Part shown: positions 16,827 through 26,942 of the stretch, piece by piece
Layout: each line of letters starts with the position of its first letter
Numbering within the stretch: the stretch's first letter is position 1
Assembly: GCA_022448315.1 (NCBI GenBank)
Contig: JAKVCA010000019.1
Span: forward strand, 1 to 64,000
DNA length: 64,000 nt
Source: Pirellulaceae bacterium
GTDB taxonomy: Bacteria > Planctomycetota > Planctomycetia > Pirellulales > Pirellulaceae
Reading direction: 5' to 3'
The notes under the pieces: model-generated
The model's database searches: none
The model's input: the letters and a program-made list of their open reading frames with translations, nothing else
What the model was told of the DNA's origin: nothing
Position numbers and translations under genes: made by a program

Positions 16827-17812
16827 TGAATCTATCGGGAAAACGTGTTCTCGTTACTGGCGCCGGTGGCTTCATTGGGAGCCACCTTACAGAATTACTG
16901 GTTCATGAGGGCGCCGAGGTACGAGCGTTTTGCAAATACAACGGCCGCGGTGATCTGGGAAAAATCTCACAACTCCCGGAGACCGTGTTCCGCCAACTTG
17001 AAATTCAGTCCGGTGATCTCCAAGATCCCTTCGTCGTTGATCGCGCGGTGGAGGACCGTGATATCGTCTTCCACCTGGCTGCCTTGATCGGCATTCCCTA
17101 CTCTTACCTGGCCCCTGCGGATTACGTGGCGACTAACATCACCGGAACGCTGAATGTCCTGGAGGCGTGTCGAAGACATCAAGTCACCCGGGTCCTACAA
17201 ACGTCCACAAGTGAAGTCTATGGATCGGCCGTTGAAATTCCGATGAACGAAAAGCATCGACTCCACCCGCAGAGTCCTTACGCGGCAAGCAAAGTAGCAT
17301 CAGATTCTCTTGCACTTTCCTACTTCCGTTCTTTTGACACCCCTGTGGTTGTTGTACGTCCCTTCAACACCTTTGGTCCTCGACAAAGTACGCGTGCCGT
17401 CATCCCCACAATTTTTCGACAACTGATGGACACGGGCGAATTGAAGTTAGGCTCACTGACCCCACGACGCGACTTCACCTATGTGACCGATACGGCCCGT
17501 GGATTTATCGAACTGGCTCAATGCGATTCAGCAATCGGTGAAACGGTTAACCTGGGGACCGGCATGTCTCACTCAATCGAAGAGATCGCAGGAACATGCA
17601 TGAAGATCGCGGGCAAGACCAGTGTGATCCATTGCGAAAACAAACGTATCCGCCCCGACAAGAGTGAAGTGGATCACCTCCAAGCCGATGTCAGCAAGGT
17701 GAAGCAACTTTGTAACTGGTCTGCGAACATCGACTTCGAAACGGGGCTGCGTTTGACGTTTGAAGACTTGAAGCTGGCCCCCCCGAGTCTTACCTCCGGC
17801 TATTCGATTTGA
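16823..17812 (+). CDS. NDP-sugar 4,6-dehydratase-like enzyme
   Basis: A 329-residue extended SDR. VLVTGAGGFIGSHLTE is the NAD-binding loop. HLAALIGIPYSYLAP, TSTSEVYGSA and the Y-x3-K of SPYAASKVASD are typical. The stretch HLAALIGIPYSY resembles the LegB/UDP-GlcNAc 4,6-dehydratase branch, but the other legionaminic acid genes are not seen here, so I only call it dehydratase-like. It overlaps the preceding gene by 4 bp and makes a keto-sugar intermediate with it. Confidence 0.85.
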   Translation: MMNLSGKRVLVTGAGGFIGSHLTELLVHEGAEVRAFCKYNGRGDLGKISQLPETVFRQLEIQSGDLQDPFVVDRAVEDRDIVFHLAALIGIPYSYLAPADYVATNITGTLNVLEACRRHQVTRVLQTSTSEVYGSAVEIPMNEKHRLHPQSPYAASKVASDSLALSYFRSFDTPVVVVRPFNTFGPRQSTRAVIPTIFRQLMDTGELKLGSLTPRRDFTYVTDTARGFIELAQCDSAIGETVNLGTGMSHSIEEIAGTCMKIAGKTSVIHCENKRIRPDKSEVDHLQADVSKVKQLCNWSANIDFETGLRLTFEDLKLAPPSLTSGYSI

Positions 17813-17820
17813 CGCACTGT

Positions 17821-17858
17821 CAATTGACTCGAATGCCGGCAATTGACTCGAATGCCGG
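17821..17858. repeat. Perfect 19-bp tandem duplication
   Basis: CAATTGACTCGAATGCCGG occurs twice back to back (17821-17839 and 17840-17858), just after the stop of the dehydratase gene. It is one of four such duplications in spacers of this window. Confidence 0.95.
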
Positions 17859-17920
17859 ATGAACCTTCGCAGACTCAAAATCAACCTGTTTCAGCCACGC
17901 TAGAAGAGAATTGACAGAAT

Positions 17921-19015
17921 ATGAGAGTCATTTGCTGCATCCATTCTCTCTCCGGCGGTGGCGCCGAACATTTGATGGCAGGTTTTGCCAGTCGTCTGTC
18001 CCAAAGCCATGAAGTCACGCTAATCACGCTGGGCAATTCGGCAGATGATCTTTACGACCTGAAAACAAGTGTCGAGCGAGTCGACCTCGACCTGATGCGC
18101 AACAGCGCGAGTCCACTTCATGGCTTGTACAACAATTACCGGCGTATCACCGCGTTACGGAAAGCAATTCGGGAGCGGCGACCGGAAGTGGTGATCAGCT
18201 TTTGTGATCTGATCAATGTCATGACGGTCCTCGCATGCCGCGGACTGTCGGTCCCCGTGATTGTCGCGGAAATGAGTGACCCGCGTTTTCATCGACTTTC
18301 TCAGCCTTGGGCAACTCTGAGGCCGTTTGCGTACCGTCGCGCGTCCGCAGTGACCGCGGTAAGCCTCGCTTCTCTTCCCGCCGTTAGCAAGTTCCATGGG
18401 CGAGAGGCGATTCATATACCCCCGGCCGTCGATCCCCCCGCATTCAAGTCTGAGGATCCTCCCCTCCCAGGCAGACACCGACTGGTTTCCCTCGGACGCC
18501 TCTCCGAAGAGAAGCGATTCGAGATGATGATTCAAGCTTTTGCGAAAGTGGCGGAAAGATTTCCTGACTGGGACCTGGAAATCGCGGGCGCCGGCCCCTG
18601 CCACGAACAATTGAATCAGATGATCGACGCAGAAAGTCTTGACGATCGTGTACGGCTCCGCGGTCGAATTGAAGATGTCTGGAGTTTTCTTCAAGGTTCG
18701 GAGTTCTTTGTCTCTTCCAGTCGTTACGAAGGGACGCCTGTTTCCGTACTCGAAGCCATGACGATCGGACTGCCCATCGTTGCCGTCGATTGCGACAGTG
18801 GAATCAACGAAGTCGTAACCCCTGATCGCAATGGAATCCTGACCGAAAACTCCATCTCGGGATTGGCTGCGGGTCTCGAGAAAATGATCCGTGACCACCA
18901 CTTCAGAAAACGATGCTCACAATTCTCCGACGTAGCGGCGTTGAACTATTCGTGGGATCGTTTTGTGCAGCGCTACACGGAGGTCATGAATCGAGTTAAG
19001 TCCAAGTCCGCCTAG
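17921..19015 (+). CDS. Glycosyltransferase family 4
   Basis: A 364-residue GT-B glycosyltransferase that transfers a sugar from a nucleotide donor. The N-terminal CCIHSLSGGGAEHLMAGFA is the acceptor-side glycine loop. The C-terminal domain has SLGRLSEEKRFEMMIQAF and SSRYEGTPVSVLEAM, the E-x7-E donor-binding motif of GT4. There is no signal peptide, so it acts on the cytoplasmic face. It ends the sugar cluster, and its stop overlaps by 4 bp the stop of the convergent peptidase gene. The product could be lipopolysaccharide, capsule or an S-layer glycan. Confidence 0.9.
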   Translation: MRVICCIHSLSGGGAEHLMAGFASRLSQSHEVTLITLGNSADDLYDLKTSVERVDLDLMRNSASPLHGLYNNYRRITALRKAIRERRPEVVISFCDLINVMTVLACRGLSVPVIVAEMSDPRFHRLSQPWATLRPFAYRRASAVTAVSLASLPAVSKFHGREAIHIPPAVDPPAFKSEDPPLPGRHRLVSLGRLSEEKRFEMMIQAFAKVAERFPDWDLEIAGAGPCHEQLNQMIDAESLDDRVRLRGRIEDVWSFLQGSEFFVSSSRYEGTPVSVLEAMTIGLPIVAVDCDSGINEVVTPDRNGILTENSISGLAAGLEKMIRDHHFRKRCSQFSDVAALNYSWDRFVQRYTEVMNRVKSKSA

Positions 19016-21624
19016 CGATTGTCTGTGACTGGCCCAAAGAAGACCGCGTTGTTGAACAGACGCATGGAGCCTCGGAAAAATCCGCGAAAACCGGGCATTT
19101 CCGCGATGGCGATTACCCGCCCACGGCCGTGCCCGTAAACGCAGACACTGGCAGCGTCACGAAATGATTTAAGGTTGGTCTCTGATGCATAACCGGCCAT
19201 CAGTGGCTCCTCCGCGTAAATCACCGGATTCGAATATGGGGAGGACGCAGGTGTCAAAAACGTTTTGTGATTCCTGAACATCGGAAGACTGCTGTCCGCC
19301 TGTCCCCATCCCAGAGGGTGGGTCAGGTCAAGTTGCCCTTCGACGATGATCCCACTGAGCAGCTCCAAAGCTGAAGCGTTTGACGCCTCAGAGTAGGGAC
19401 GTTGAATCGCCGAACTCGAGGTTTTGGAATCCAGATTTGCTGAAACTCTGGATTGCACTTGGACAAGATTTTTGCTGGCCAGCCACTGATTCGCGACACC
19501 AATGCTGATCACCGTCCCTCCGTCCATGAGCCATCGGTTAAATTTTTCCCAGCCAACAGTTCCCACTCCTTCAGGTTCACCGCCCGCCAAAACAACGACG
19601 TTGTACTTGGACCATTTCAAACTGCTGAAATGTTGCCCTTCGGCCATCGTGATCGGCATATTCAATTGAGTGTCAAACCAGTGCCACAATACGCCGGCGT
19701 CGTAACGGCTAACGCCGTTGCCCGTAGCCAATAGCACACGCGGTTGGGGCAAGACCTCGAAACCTCCACTTCCCAGGTCGATGCCTTCGGGCGTGAGACC
19801 CGTCGTCAAAGGTATCCACGCCGCATCACCACTTCGTTTCAAAATCTGACGCAACTTGCCGGGTTGCAGGGTCTGCAAACCCACGGGCAAGACGATCGTA
19901 CCGGCACCGAATCGAAGGATCTGATCGCCACTTCGACCCGTAAAGGCTTCTGTGGCGACCTTGGCAATCCCACCCGCGTCGAGCACACGCCAAAGTTCAG
20001 GAGCCGAGTCTTCTCGAGTCCAGGGCATGGCGTAGGCCACCACCCGACCCTCGACTTCAACGTCGATACGTCGCGCGGGTTGACTTGTCTCTCGCGCCGC
20101 GGTGGCAGGTACGGAAGCGAGTGCATGCTGGGTCAGGTCGTAGGCAAGTGGTAACGACCACGCTGAGACATCATAAAAAATACTCTCTTCGAAGGTCGTT
20201 GGGCGATCGACGATCGTCTTGATCATGCGGTACTCAGGTTGAGCTGTGGGAACAATCAAGGTCCGTTCGACAAGCTCCGCAGATTCCCCATTCACGAGAT
20301 CGACCATGCCGCCCTCAGGCAACCAGAGAAAATCAATGTCGTGAAGCGTCAAAAGGTCGGCAAAGTGCTTGAGACGATCGTGGTCTTCGCCTGCGGAGAA
20401 AGCATAACTTCGCACGTCTCGCTCGAGGGCCATCTGCCTGGCTTCTTCGTAGGCTTGCCTTTTGTTTTCTAAAAGCGGCAAGCGTAGGTCACGAGTCGCT
20501 CGAAGACTTGAGATTGACGTGGCGACCTGATTGCGAATGGTCTTCCAAAAGTAGACATCACCTTGGGGACTCTCCTGAATGTTTCCTCTCGCGCTTGCCT
20601 GCTCGAAAAGAATTCCTACGGCTCCGTGAAGGTCGGGGTAGGTGGAACCTTTACCCGGATAGAAATCATCGAATCGCTCTTCGGTGAAGTAAAGCGCAGC
20701 AATGTTATCGAGTGCCGTGGCGTGGTAGTCAGCGAATTTTCTGGTCAGTTGACGGGTCCCTTGAGGGGAGAGCGGATTGGTACGCTTCGGAACGCCGGGT
20801 TGAAAAAAGTAGGTGGAGCTGGTCCCCATCTCGTGGAAATCAAGAACGACATCCGGCTTCCAAAGGTGAAATTCGCGCAATCGACCCTTCGACTCTGGAT
20901 GGACCGCAGGAAGCCAATCGCGATTCAGGTCGAACCAGTAGTAATTCACACGCCCACCCGGCCACGGCTGCCGGTGCTCGCGGTCCATTGAGTCGCGACT
21001 CGGATTGATCCCGCGATTGTCATTGACCCAATGACTGAAACGATCGAATCCATCTGGATTCAGCGATGGGTCGAGACGGATCACCATTGACTCGAGCCAC
21101 GTATCGATTTCCTCTCCGGTCCCAGCCGCCAACAAATAGGCGACGGCAATACCGGCATGAGTCGCACTGGATTCGTCTCCATGCACGCCATAACCCATTT
21201 GAATCACAGCGGGCATATCTTTAAGCGAGAGACGTTTCAAGTCGACATCTGGATGTGTCAATTGCCGATGCTTCGCCCGGATCTGCTGCAGATTTTTCTG
21301 ATTGTTCATGGACGTTAGCGTCAAGAACCCCAGTTCTCGGCCGCCATGACTTCGAGCGTATACGCTCCAATCGGCCCGTTCGCTTTGAGCCGACAGATAC
21401 TCCATGTAGTCGACCACCAACGCATGGGGCCAATGGCGTGAACCGAACGGGAAGCCTGCGAATTGCGTTGGGCTCTGAATGTCATCGCGAAACGACCATT
21501 CCCCCGAAATGATGCGAGCCACCCCCTGACCTAGAGTCGTGGTGGGAAGACATAAGCTGCAAATCATCACTGCGAGTTGAAAACAGCGGGCAAAACTTCC
21601 GGAGCTTCTGGCAGGTATCGTCAT
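19012..21624 (-). CDS. Secreted zinc carboxypeptidase (M14 family)
   Basis: An 870-residue exported protein with an N-terminal signal (FQLAVMICSLCLPTTTLG). The peptidase M14 domain occupies about residues 50-380. Zinc ligands are in MGYGVHGDESSATHAG (HxxE) and probably the histidine of VVLDFHEMGTSSTY, with the likely catalytic glutamate in GILFEQASARG. VRLDPSLNPDGFDRF is also typical of the family. The rest, about 480 residues, resembles the long C-terminal parts of other M14-like proteins, including a glutamine-amidotransferase-like segment near 660-720 (VVLAGGEPEGVG). It is probably periplasmic and degrades peptides. Confidence 0.88.
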   Translation of the reverse strand: MTIPARSSGSFARCFQLAVMICSLCLPTTTLGQGVARIISGEWSFRDDIQSPTQFAGFPFGSRHWPHALVVDYMEYLSAQSERADWSVYARSHGGRELGFLTLTSMNNQKNLQQIRAKHRQLTHPDVDLKRLSLKDMPAVIQMGYGVHGDESSATHAGIAVAYLLAAGTGEEIDTWLESMVIRLDPSLNPDGFDRFSHWVNDNRGINPSRDSMDREHRQPWPGGRVNYYWFDLNRDWLPAVHPESKGRLREFHLWKPDVVLDFHEMGTSSTYFFQPGVPKRTNPLSPQGTRQLTRKFADYHATALDNIAALYFTEERFDDFYPGKGSTYPDLHGAVGILFEQASARGNIQESPQGDVYFWKTIRNQVATSISSLRATRDLRLPLLENKRQAYEEARQMALERDVRSYAFSAGEDHDRLKHFADLLTLHDIDFLWLPEGGMVDLVNGESAELVERTLIVPTAQPEYRMIKTIVDRPTTFEESIFYDVSAWSLPLAYDLTQHALASVPATAARETSQPARRIDVEVEGRVVAYAMPWTREDSAPELWRVLDAGGIAKVATEAFTGRSGDQILRFGAGTIVLPVGLQTLQPGKLRQILKRSGDAAWIPLTTGLTPEGIDLGSGGFEVLPQPRVLLATGNGVSRYDAGVLWHWFDTQLNMPITMAEGQHFSSLKWSKYNVVVLAGGEPEGVGTVGWEKFNRWLMDGGTVISIGVANQWLASKNLVQVQSRVSANLDSKTSSSAIQRPYSEASNASALELLSGIIVEGQLDLTHPLGWGQADSSLPMFRNHKTFLTPASSPYSNPVIYAEEPLMAGYASETNLKSFRDAASVCVYGHGRGRVIAIAEMPGFRGFFRGSMRLFNNAVFFGPVTDNR

Positions 21625-22144
21625 GGATGAAATCGCTGGTAACTGCGGACTCTCACAGGGAGCCCTCGGCAGAGAAATTCAGGCGCGTCGTGGGATCGCG
21701 TCATGAAGCCACGGTCGTATTTTCCCGGCATTTCTCAATGGGAGAAGAATCGAACCACTTGTTCAAATGATAGTCACCGGCACCCACAATGGCACGAATC
21801 CCCGGAAAATTAGCCTCCGAAAACCAGACTTACATGTCCCAAAGCAGACCAATCCGAACACCCCGTCCAAGACGCATGTCAGGCCCTGCGGTGGGTCGCG
21901 ATAAATGGGTCATCGATCGGAGGTTCGGGGCCTGTAGCGACGTGGCCGATTGAACCCTCCAATGCACGGGCACAAAGATTGAATGCACGGGCACAAAGAT
22001 TGCTGAGTGGCCGTCACTACAGCGGTTGAGGCAGGCCAAAGTCCGCGAACGCAAGATCTCCGAGTCGATCTTGGAACCACCTTTGTCTCGCAGTGGCGCT
22101 CCACGCCCGTGCCGAGCCAAAGCGCGCCCTTCCAGTTTGACGCG
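21625..22144. other. 520-bp intergenic stretch
   Basis: Only a 21-bp tandem duplication stands out. A 96-codon minus-strand frame crosses it but has no protein-like character. Confidence 0.6.
21961..22002. repeat. Perfect 21-bp tandem duplication
   Basis: The unit AATGCACGGGCACAAAGATTG (21 bp; first copy 21961-21981) is repeated exactly at 21982-22002 in a non-coding spacer. Confidence 0.95.
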
Positions 22145-23350
22145 TCAAGCGCCGAATTTGCCCAACCGGCCCGCGTTGGCCAAGGCCAGGCTCATCAAGT
22201 ACTTGGCTTCAAACTGGCCGAGTCCACCGGTAATTGCGGTGTTCTCGCCGAAAGACTGATGACTGTCCGGGCGACAACAATCGGAAACCAACAAAGTTGG
22301 GACCGGGTGCCAACTATGACTCTTTAGAAAACTTGGCGTGCTGTGGTCACCCGTCACGATCAACACCTCAGGGCCCAAGGCTTCAATGGAGGGCAGGATC
22401 GCATCCAGTTCCTCGGTGCGTTGAACTTTTGCGTCGAAGTTCCCGTCTTCGCCAGTGCTATCGGTGTATTTGAAATGGATGAAGAAAAAGTCGTACTTGT
22501 CCCAATTCTCCTTAAGTACCTCCATCTGCTCTTCGAGCGTCTGAGCCTGCCCGACAATATCCATGCCCACCAGTCGCGCGAGGCCACGGTACATGGGGTA
22601 GACCGCAATTGCTGCCGCTTTCAGTCCGTAAACGTCTTCATAGGTAGGAATGTTGGGTTTCGCCGAAAAACCTCGCAAGGTCAAACCGTTGGCTTTAGGT
22701 TGTTCTTTCAGAAGTTCCTGGGCCTGAGAAACAAATTCGGCCGCCACTTCAGCCGTCCGGGCACTCGCAGCATCAACCGCCTGGGGAGCCAAAGGCGGAA
22801 CTCCCACCTGCTGCGGATCTGTATCCTTGACTTGCCCTCCTAATCCTTCACCACGGAACAGGACCACAAAACGATGCTCCTTCACCGGTTTAACGATCAC
22901 CTCAACGCCCGGGATGGTGACCTTCGACAGGATATCGGCAATCGGTCCGCTCTCTTCAGAGGGGATACGACCGGCTCGACGATCCGAAATTTTGCCCTCA
23001 GCGTCCAAAGTGCAGTAGTTTCCTCGCACTGCGACGTCGCCTTCTCGAAGCTCGAGGCCGATGCCCGTTGCCTCCAAAGCACCCCGTCCGATCAAGTACG
23101 TGAGCGGGTCATAGCCGAAGAGACCGAGATGGCCGGGGCCTGACCCCGGCGCGATTCCGGGAAATACCGGGATGCTCGCACCCTGAACACCGACTCCAGC
23201 AAGACGATCAAGGTTAGGGGTTTGAGCGGTTTCCAACTCGGTCTTCCCACCGGCTTGCATCGGCAGCCCACCCAAACCGTCCGCCACCAACATCACAATT
23301 TTGGAGTCATTCTTAACAAAAAGTTCCCGGGTCAGACTGTGAATGTCCAT
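22145..23350 (-). CDS. apgM: 2,3-bisphosphoglycerate-independent phosphoglycerate mutase, ApgM type
   Basis: A 401-residue alkaline-phosphatase-superfamily mutase, of the archaeal-type branch, interconverting 3- and 2-phosphoglycerate. KIVMLVADGLGG holds the first metal-binding aspartate. The serine in APGSGPGHLGLFGYDPLTY matches the nucleophile region of ApgM. FFIHFKYTDSTGEDG and TGDHSTPSFLKSHSWHPVP carry further metal-binding Asp and His residues. Length is normal for the family. It is divergent from pgi, another glycolytic gene, about 300 bp away. Confidence 0.93.
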   Translation of the reverse strand: MDIHSLTRELFVKNDSKIVMLVADGLGGLPMQAGGKTELETAQTPNLDRLAGVGVQGASIPVFPGIAPGSGPGHLGLFGYDPLTYLIGRGALEATGIGLELREGDVAVRGNYCTLDAEGKISDRRAGRIPSEESGPIADILSKVTIPGVEVIVKPVKEHRFVVLFRGEGLGGQVKDTDPQQVGVPPLAPQAVDAASARTAEVAAEFVSQAQELLKEQPKANGLTLRGFSAKPNIPTYEDVYGLKAAAIAVYPMYRGLARLVGMDIVGQAQTLEEQMEVLKENWDKYDFFFIHFKYTDSTGEDGNFDAKVQRTEELDAILPSIEALGPEVLIVTGDHSTPSFLKSHSWHPVPTLLVSDCCRPDSHQSFGENTAITGGLGQFEAKYLMSLALANAGRLGKFGA

Positions 23351-23651
23351 GCTTTGTTTTACCGCTTTCGAACATCAGAAATTGAATTGAGAAATGGCCG
23401 CCCAAGACGAATCTCCCGCACTCTCGCCCGTTGCAAGGCCAACCTGCTTCATGCAGAAGTGTCACTCCCATAGGTCTCGGTGCGAAGGGCGGGGTATCGA
23501 CGCAGCTAAAATGTGACAAATACATGATGAATCCTCAACCCTGTGTCCAATTTGTTCCTCCTCGGGTATCGTGAAAGAGAAAAACGGAATCGTCAGGCCG
23601 CAACGCACCAAAGAGGGGCTGATCGCTTCCCATCACTACAGAGAAAATCAC
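23351..23651. other. Intergenic region between divergent apgM and pgi
   Basis: It should hold both promoters. I see no distinct operator, repeat or RNA element. Confidence 0.4.
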
Positions 23652-25061
23652 ATGTCTCTTATCCATTTTGATTACTCCAACGCCCTGATCCCGCAGTATG
23701 GGATCACTCAGGAAGGACTGGCACGGCTTGAAGATCGCCTCAGTGCCAGCCGTCAAGAGGTGCTGGATGACGTTCAACTTTTTCATTCCGGCTCAACGCC
23801 TGCCGAATACAAACAACCTTTGGACGCGGGCTTTACCGATTTACCTCAACGACTTCTAAAGGAGTACCGAGCCGCCCAAAAAGACAGCGAACTCGGCCAG
23901 ATCCTCTCCCGCACCAAGGAACTCGCAGACAAGGTGGACCGGGTGGTTGTGCTCGGCATTGGCGGTTCTTATATGGGTGCAAAGGCCCTCATGGAAAGTT
24001 GCTGCCAGCCTTTTTTCAACGAGCGATCACGAGGGGAGCGGGGGGGGTACCCAAGGATTTACTTTGAGGGAAATAACGTCGATAACGATGCGAGTGCGGG
24101 TCTCCTTGACCTGCTTGGCAATGGCAATCCGGTGGCAAAGGAAGAGCGTTGGGGCCTGGTCGTCATCAGTAAGAGCGGAGGCACCCTTGAGACCGCTGCG
24201 GCCTTTCGGCAATTTTTTAGAGCGTTGAAAGGGTCATTGGGGGAAGATGCGGAGCAAGTCGCCGATTACGTCATCCCAATCACGGGCCAAACCGGGAAAC
24301 TCTTTGACCTCGCAGCCGCGTTGGGATGCGATAGGCCCTTCAGCGTTCCTGACGGCGTCGGCGGAAGATTCTCGATTTTATCTGCGGTGGGATTGGTCCC
24401 TGCCGCATTGATGGGGCTTGATGTCGTCAAATTACTCGAAGGCGCGGTCGCGATGACGGACCACTTTGCGAAGGCTGAGCCCAAGGATAATTCAATTCTG
24501 CACTATGTTGGCGTGATGTACCTTCTCGAGCAGTGGAGGGGCGTCCACACCCGAGTTCTGTCCATGTGGTCCAAGGCATTGGAATCGGCGGGCTTGTGGT
24601 ATGACCAACTTCTTGCCGAAAGCCTTGGAAAAGATCTTCGCGGCGCGCTCCCCCTGACCGTGGTCAATACTCGCGACCTTCACTCTCGAGCTCAGCAACA
24701 TCAAGAGGGACGCCGGGACAAGGTTTACGCGAACGTAATCGTCGGCCAATGGAGATATGCGCCAGTCCCAATCGGCAATTCTGAGCACAATCAGGACCAA
24801 CTTAATGAACTTGCAGACAAAACGTTGCCCGATATCATGTCGGCGGCGATTGCGGGAACCAACCAAGCCTACCTGGAAGACCAACGGCCCACGGTCGACC
24901 TGCATCTACCTAAGGTCGACGAATACACCTTGGGGCAATTCTTTCAGTTCATGATGCTCGCTACCGTGGTCGAAGGTCGACTGCTCGCCATGAACCCCTA
25001 CGGCCAACCCGGCGTAGAAGCCTACAAAAAAAACATGAATCGCATCCTGCGAGAGAAATGA
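23652..25061 (+). CDS. pgi: Glucose-6-phosphate isomerase
   Basis: About 469 residues from the ATG at 23652 (MSLIHFDYSN); the frame is open upstream to 23571 but that extension has no family character. It interconverts glucose-6-phosphate and fructose-6-phosphate. VVVLGIGGSYMGAKAL is the phosphate-binding region. ISKSGGTLETAAAFR and GVGGRFSILSAVGL are Pgi signatures, and HNQDQLNELA comes late. The divergent neighbour is phosphoglycerate mutase. Confidence 0.95.
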   Translation: MSLIHFDYSNALIPQYGITQEGLARLEDRLSASRQEVLDDVQLFHSGSTPAEYKQPLDAGFTDLPQRLLKEYRAAQKDSELGQILSRTKELADKVDRVVVLGIGGSYMGAKALMESCCQPFFNERSRGERGGYPRIYFEGNNVDNDASAGLLDLLGNGNPVAKEERWGLVVISKSGGTLETAAAFRQFFRALKGSLGEDAEQVADYVIPITGQTGKLFDLAAALGCDRPFSVPDGVGGRFSILSAVGLVPAALMGLDVVKLLEGAVAMTDHFAKAEPKDNSILHYVGVMYLLEQWRGVHTRVLSMWSKALESAGLWYDQLLAESLGKDLRGALPLTVVNTRDLHSRAQQHQEGRRDKVYANVIVGQWRYAPVPIGNSEHNQDQLNELADKTLPDIMSAAIAGTNQAYLEDQRPTVDLHLPKVDEYTLGQFFQFMMLATVVEGRLLAMNPYGQPGVEAYKKNMNRILREK

Positions 25062-25209
25062 TAGGATGAGGCGTGAGGGCACTGCAGTGGAGAGTCCGGT
25101 CATTGCAGGGGGGCCGATTCTAACTCACCTCGCCATGAAACAATTGTCTCCTCGACGGTCCCGGTCGATTGTCTAGGACCATGTAAATTCGTGAAGGAAT
25201 GATGGGAAC

Positions 25210-25896
25210 ATGAGCATCGAATTGACCTGGTTTGGCCATGGTACCTGGCAGATTTCACTGCCAGAACACACCATCCTTCTTGACCCGTTTTTTGATGACA
25301 ATCCGAGTTCCCCGATCAAAGCTGCGGAAGTCGATGCCGATTTCATCCTGATCTCGCATGGGCACTTTGATCACATTGCCGATGCCGCTGCGGTGGCCAA
25401 TCGAACCAATGCCACCGTTGTGGCAATTTACGAAGTCGCGCAATGGTTGGCCCAGAATGGTGAGGTCAAGGAAACGATCGGGATGAATATTGGTGGCGGC
25501 GTCCAACTTCCCTTCGGCCACGTCAAGATGACCCCGGCACTTCATAGCTCACAACTGCCAGACGGGAGCTATGGAGGGGAGCCTGCAGGTTTTGTTCTGA
25601 CTCTCAATGGCAAACGCATTTACTTTGCATGTGATACCGGTCTGTTTTCGGACATGACGCTCATCGGCACCCGAGGGATTGATCTCGCGGTACTGCCAAT
25701 TGGCGACCTGTTTACCATGGGACCCGATGACTCCATCGAGGCCATCAAATTGCTCCGGCCCAAAAGAGTGGCCCCCGCGCATTTCAACACATGGCCTCCG
25801 ATCGAACAGGACAGTGACGCTTGGGCCTTGAGGGTCAAACAGGAAACGGACAGCGACCCCGTTGTATTGAATCCGGGCGGTCAGTTTACCCTCTAA
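25210..25896 (+). CDS. UPF0173 metal-dependent hydrolase
   Basis: A 228-residue metallo-beta-lactamase-fold protein of the UPF0173 (YtkL-like) family. The start, LTWFGHGTWQI, is characteristic. ILISHGHFDHIADAA is the H-x-H-x-D-H metal motif. Further metal ligands are likely the His of MTPALHSS, the Asp of YFACDTGLF and the C-terminal APAHFNTWPPIE. There is no signal peptide, so it is cytoplasmic. The substrate is unknown; relatives cleave various esters and lactones. Confidence 0.92.
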   Translation: MSIELTWFGHGTWQISLPEHTILLDPFFDDNPSSPIKAAEVDADFILISHGHFDHIADAAAVANRTNATVVAIYEVAQWLAQNGEVKETIGMNIGGGVQLPFGHVKMTPALHSSQLPDGSYGGEPAGFVLTLNGKRIYFACDTGLFSDMTLIGTRGIDLAVLPIGDLFTMGPDDSIEAIKLLRPKRVAPAHFNTWPPIEQDSDAWALRVKQETDSDPVVLNPGGQFTL

Positions 25897-25976
25897 GTGA
25901 TCTTACATCTTCGTGGGCGATGCTGCCCTCGTTTTCGCGACGTTTGAATTAACCTACTGCTGAATTGAAGATTTCC

Positions 25977-26894
25977 ATGCTCCAGAATAAAAAAATCATC
26001 AGGATCGCTCTCTGGGTCAGCTTCCTTGCATGTTTGCCGCCCCCCACCTCCGCTTCGGCAAAATCTTTGGAATGGAAGTTTGCGGTGGGGAATGCTTATC
26101 AGGTGAAACTCGAACAGGCTGTCGAACAAACTACCACCATCCTTCTCCAACCCGTGCAAGCCAAGACAACGATCGAGATGGAGGTACTTTGGAAGATTAC
26201 TGCAATACGCCCGAATGGTGATGCCGAATTATCGCAGACACTCGAGCGTTTATCGCTCCAAGTCCAATCGGCCGATGCGGTTGATGTTGACTATGACAGC
26301 GCACGTGAAGAGCAAACCACTGAATCGGCAACCGCCCTCCATCAGTCCATCGCACCGCTTTTGAATACGCCAGTCCAGGTGATCATGAGACCTGATGGGC
26401 AAATCGTTGAAGTGAAAGCCACGGAAGAATCGCTGGAAAAACTCCGAGGAGCGGGCGGCTCGGTCAAACTGCGGGCTGCCTTGAGCCCGGAAGGCCTCCA
26501 AAACATGCTGGCGTTGATCTCGACACCTCTCCCGCCCGATGAAGTTGAGCCTGGAGATGAATGGACGCTTGAACGCAAGGCAGGTGCTGGTGGGCAAGAA
26601 GTGTCGGTTACCCACGATTTCAAGTACCAAGGTTCCGAGCCCCTCGACGGCATTGAACTCGACAAAATTGGCTTCTCGACAACCCTGACCCCAGTCCCCG
26701 GTAAGGCGACCTCCTCTGGGGTGAAGATTCAGAGTCAAGATTCCCTCGGCTCGATGTGGTTTGACGCGACCGCAGGTTTTCCGATTCGATGTGAACAGAC
26801 GCAAACGCTGGTAACGACCAAAAAAATCAGGGAATTCACGGCTGAGGTGACCGCCAAGAGCAAGACCATCTGTACGGTGACCCGGCAGCCCTGA
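25977..26894 (+). CDS. Secreted DUF6263-like protein
   Basis: About 305 residues from the ATG at 25977 (a TTG at 25965 is also in frame). An N-terminal signal peptide, KIIRIALWVSFLACLPPPT, ends near SASA. The mature protein is beta-rich, and the run from YQVKLEQAVEQTTTI through MEVLWKITAIRPNGDAEL resembles the planctomycete DUF6263 family, whose function is unknown. It contains no cysteine-rich or catalytic motif. It stands alone and converges on the GspF-like gene. Confidence 0.7.
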   Translation: MLQNKKIIRIALWVSFLACLPPPTSASAKSLEWKFAVGNAYQVKLEQAVEQTTTILLQPVQAKTTIEMEVLWKITAIRPNGDAELSQTLERLSLQVQSADAVDVDYDSAREEQTTESATALHQSIAPLLNTPVQVIMRPDGQIVEVKATEESLEKLRGAGGSVKLRAALSPEGLQNMLALISTPLPPDEVEPGDEWTLERKAGAGGQEVSVTHDFKYQGSEPLDGIELDKIGFSTTLTPVPGKATSSGVKIQSQDSLGSMWFDATAGFPIRCEQTQTLVTTKKIREFTAEVTAKSKTICTVTRQP

Positions 26895-26942
26895 CCTGGC
26901 GGGTTTGCAAGGCCCAAGTGACCTCAAGCCGTCCGTCAAGTT

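Noticed and set aside
21830-22120. 96-codon frame crossing the 21-bp tandem duplication
   Set aside because: The duplication repeats part of the peptide, and the rest has no protein-like character.
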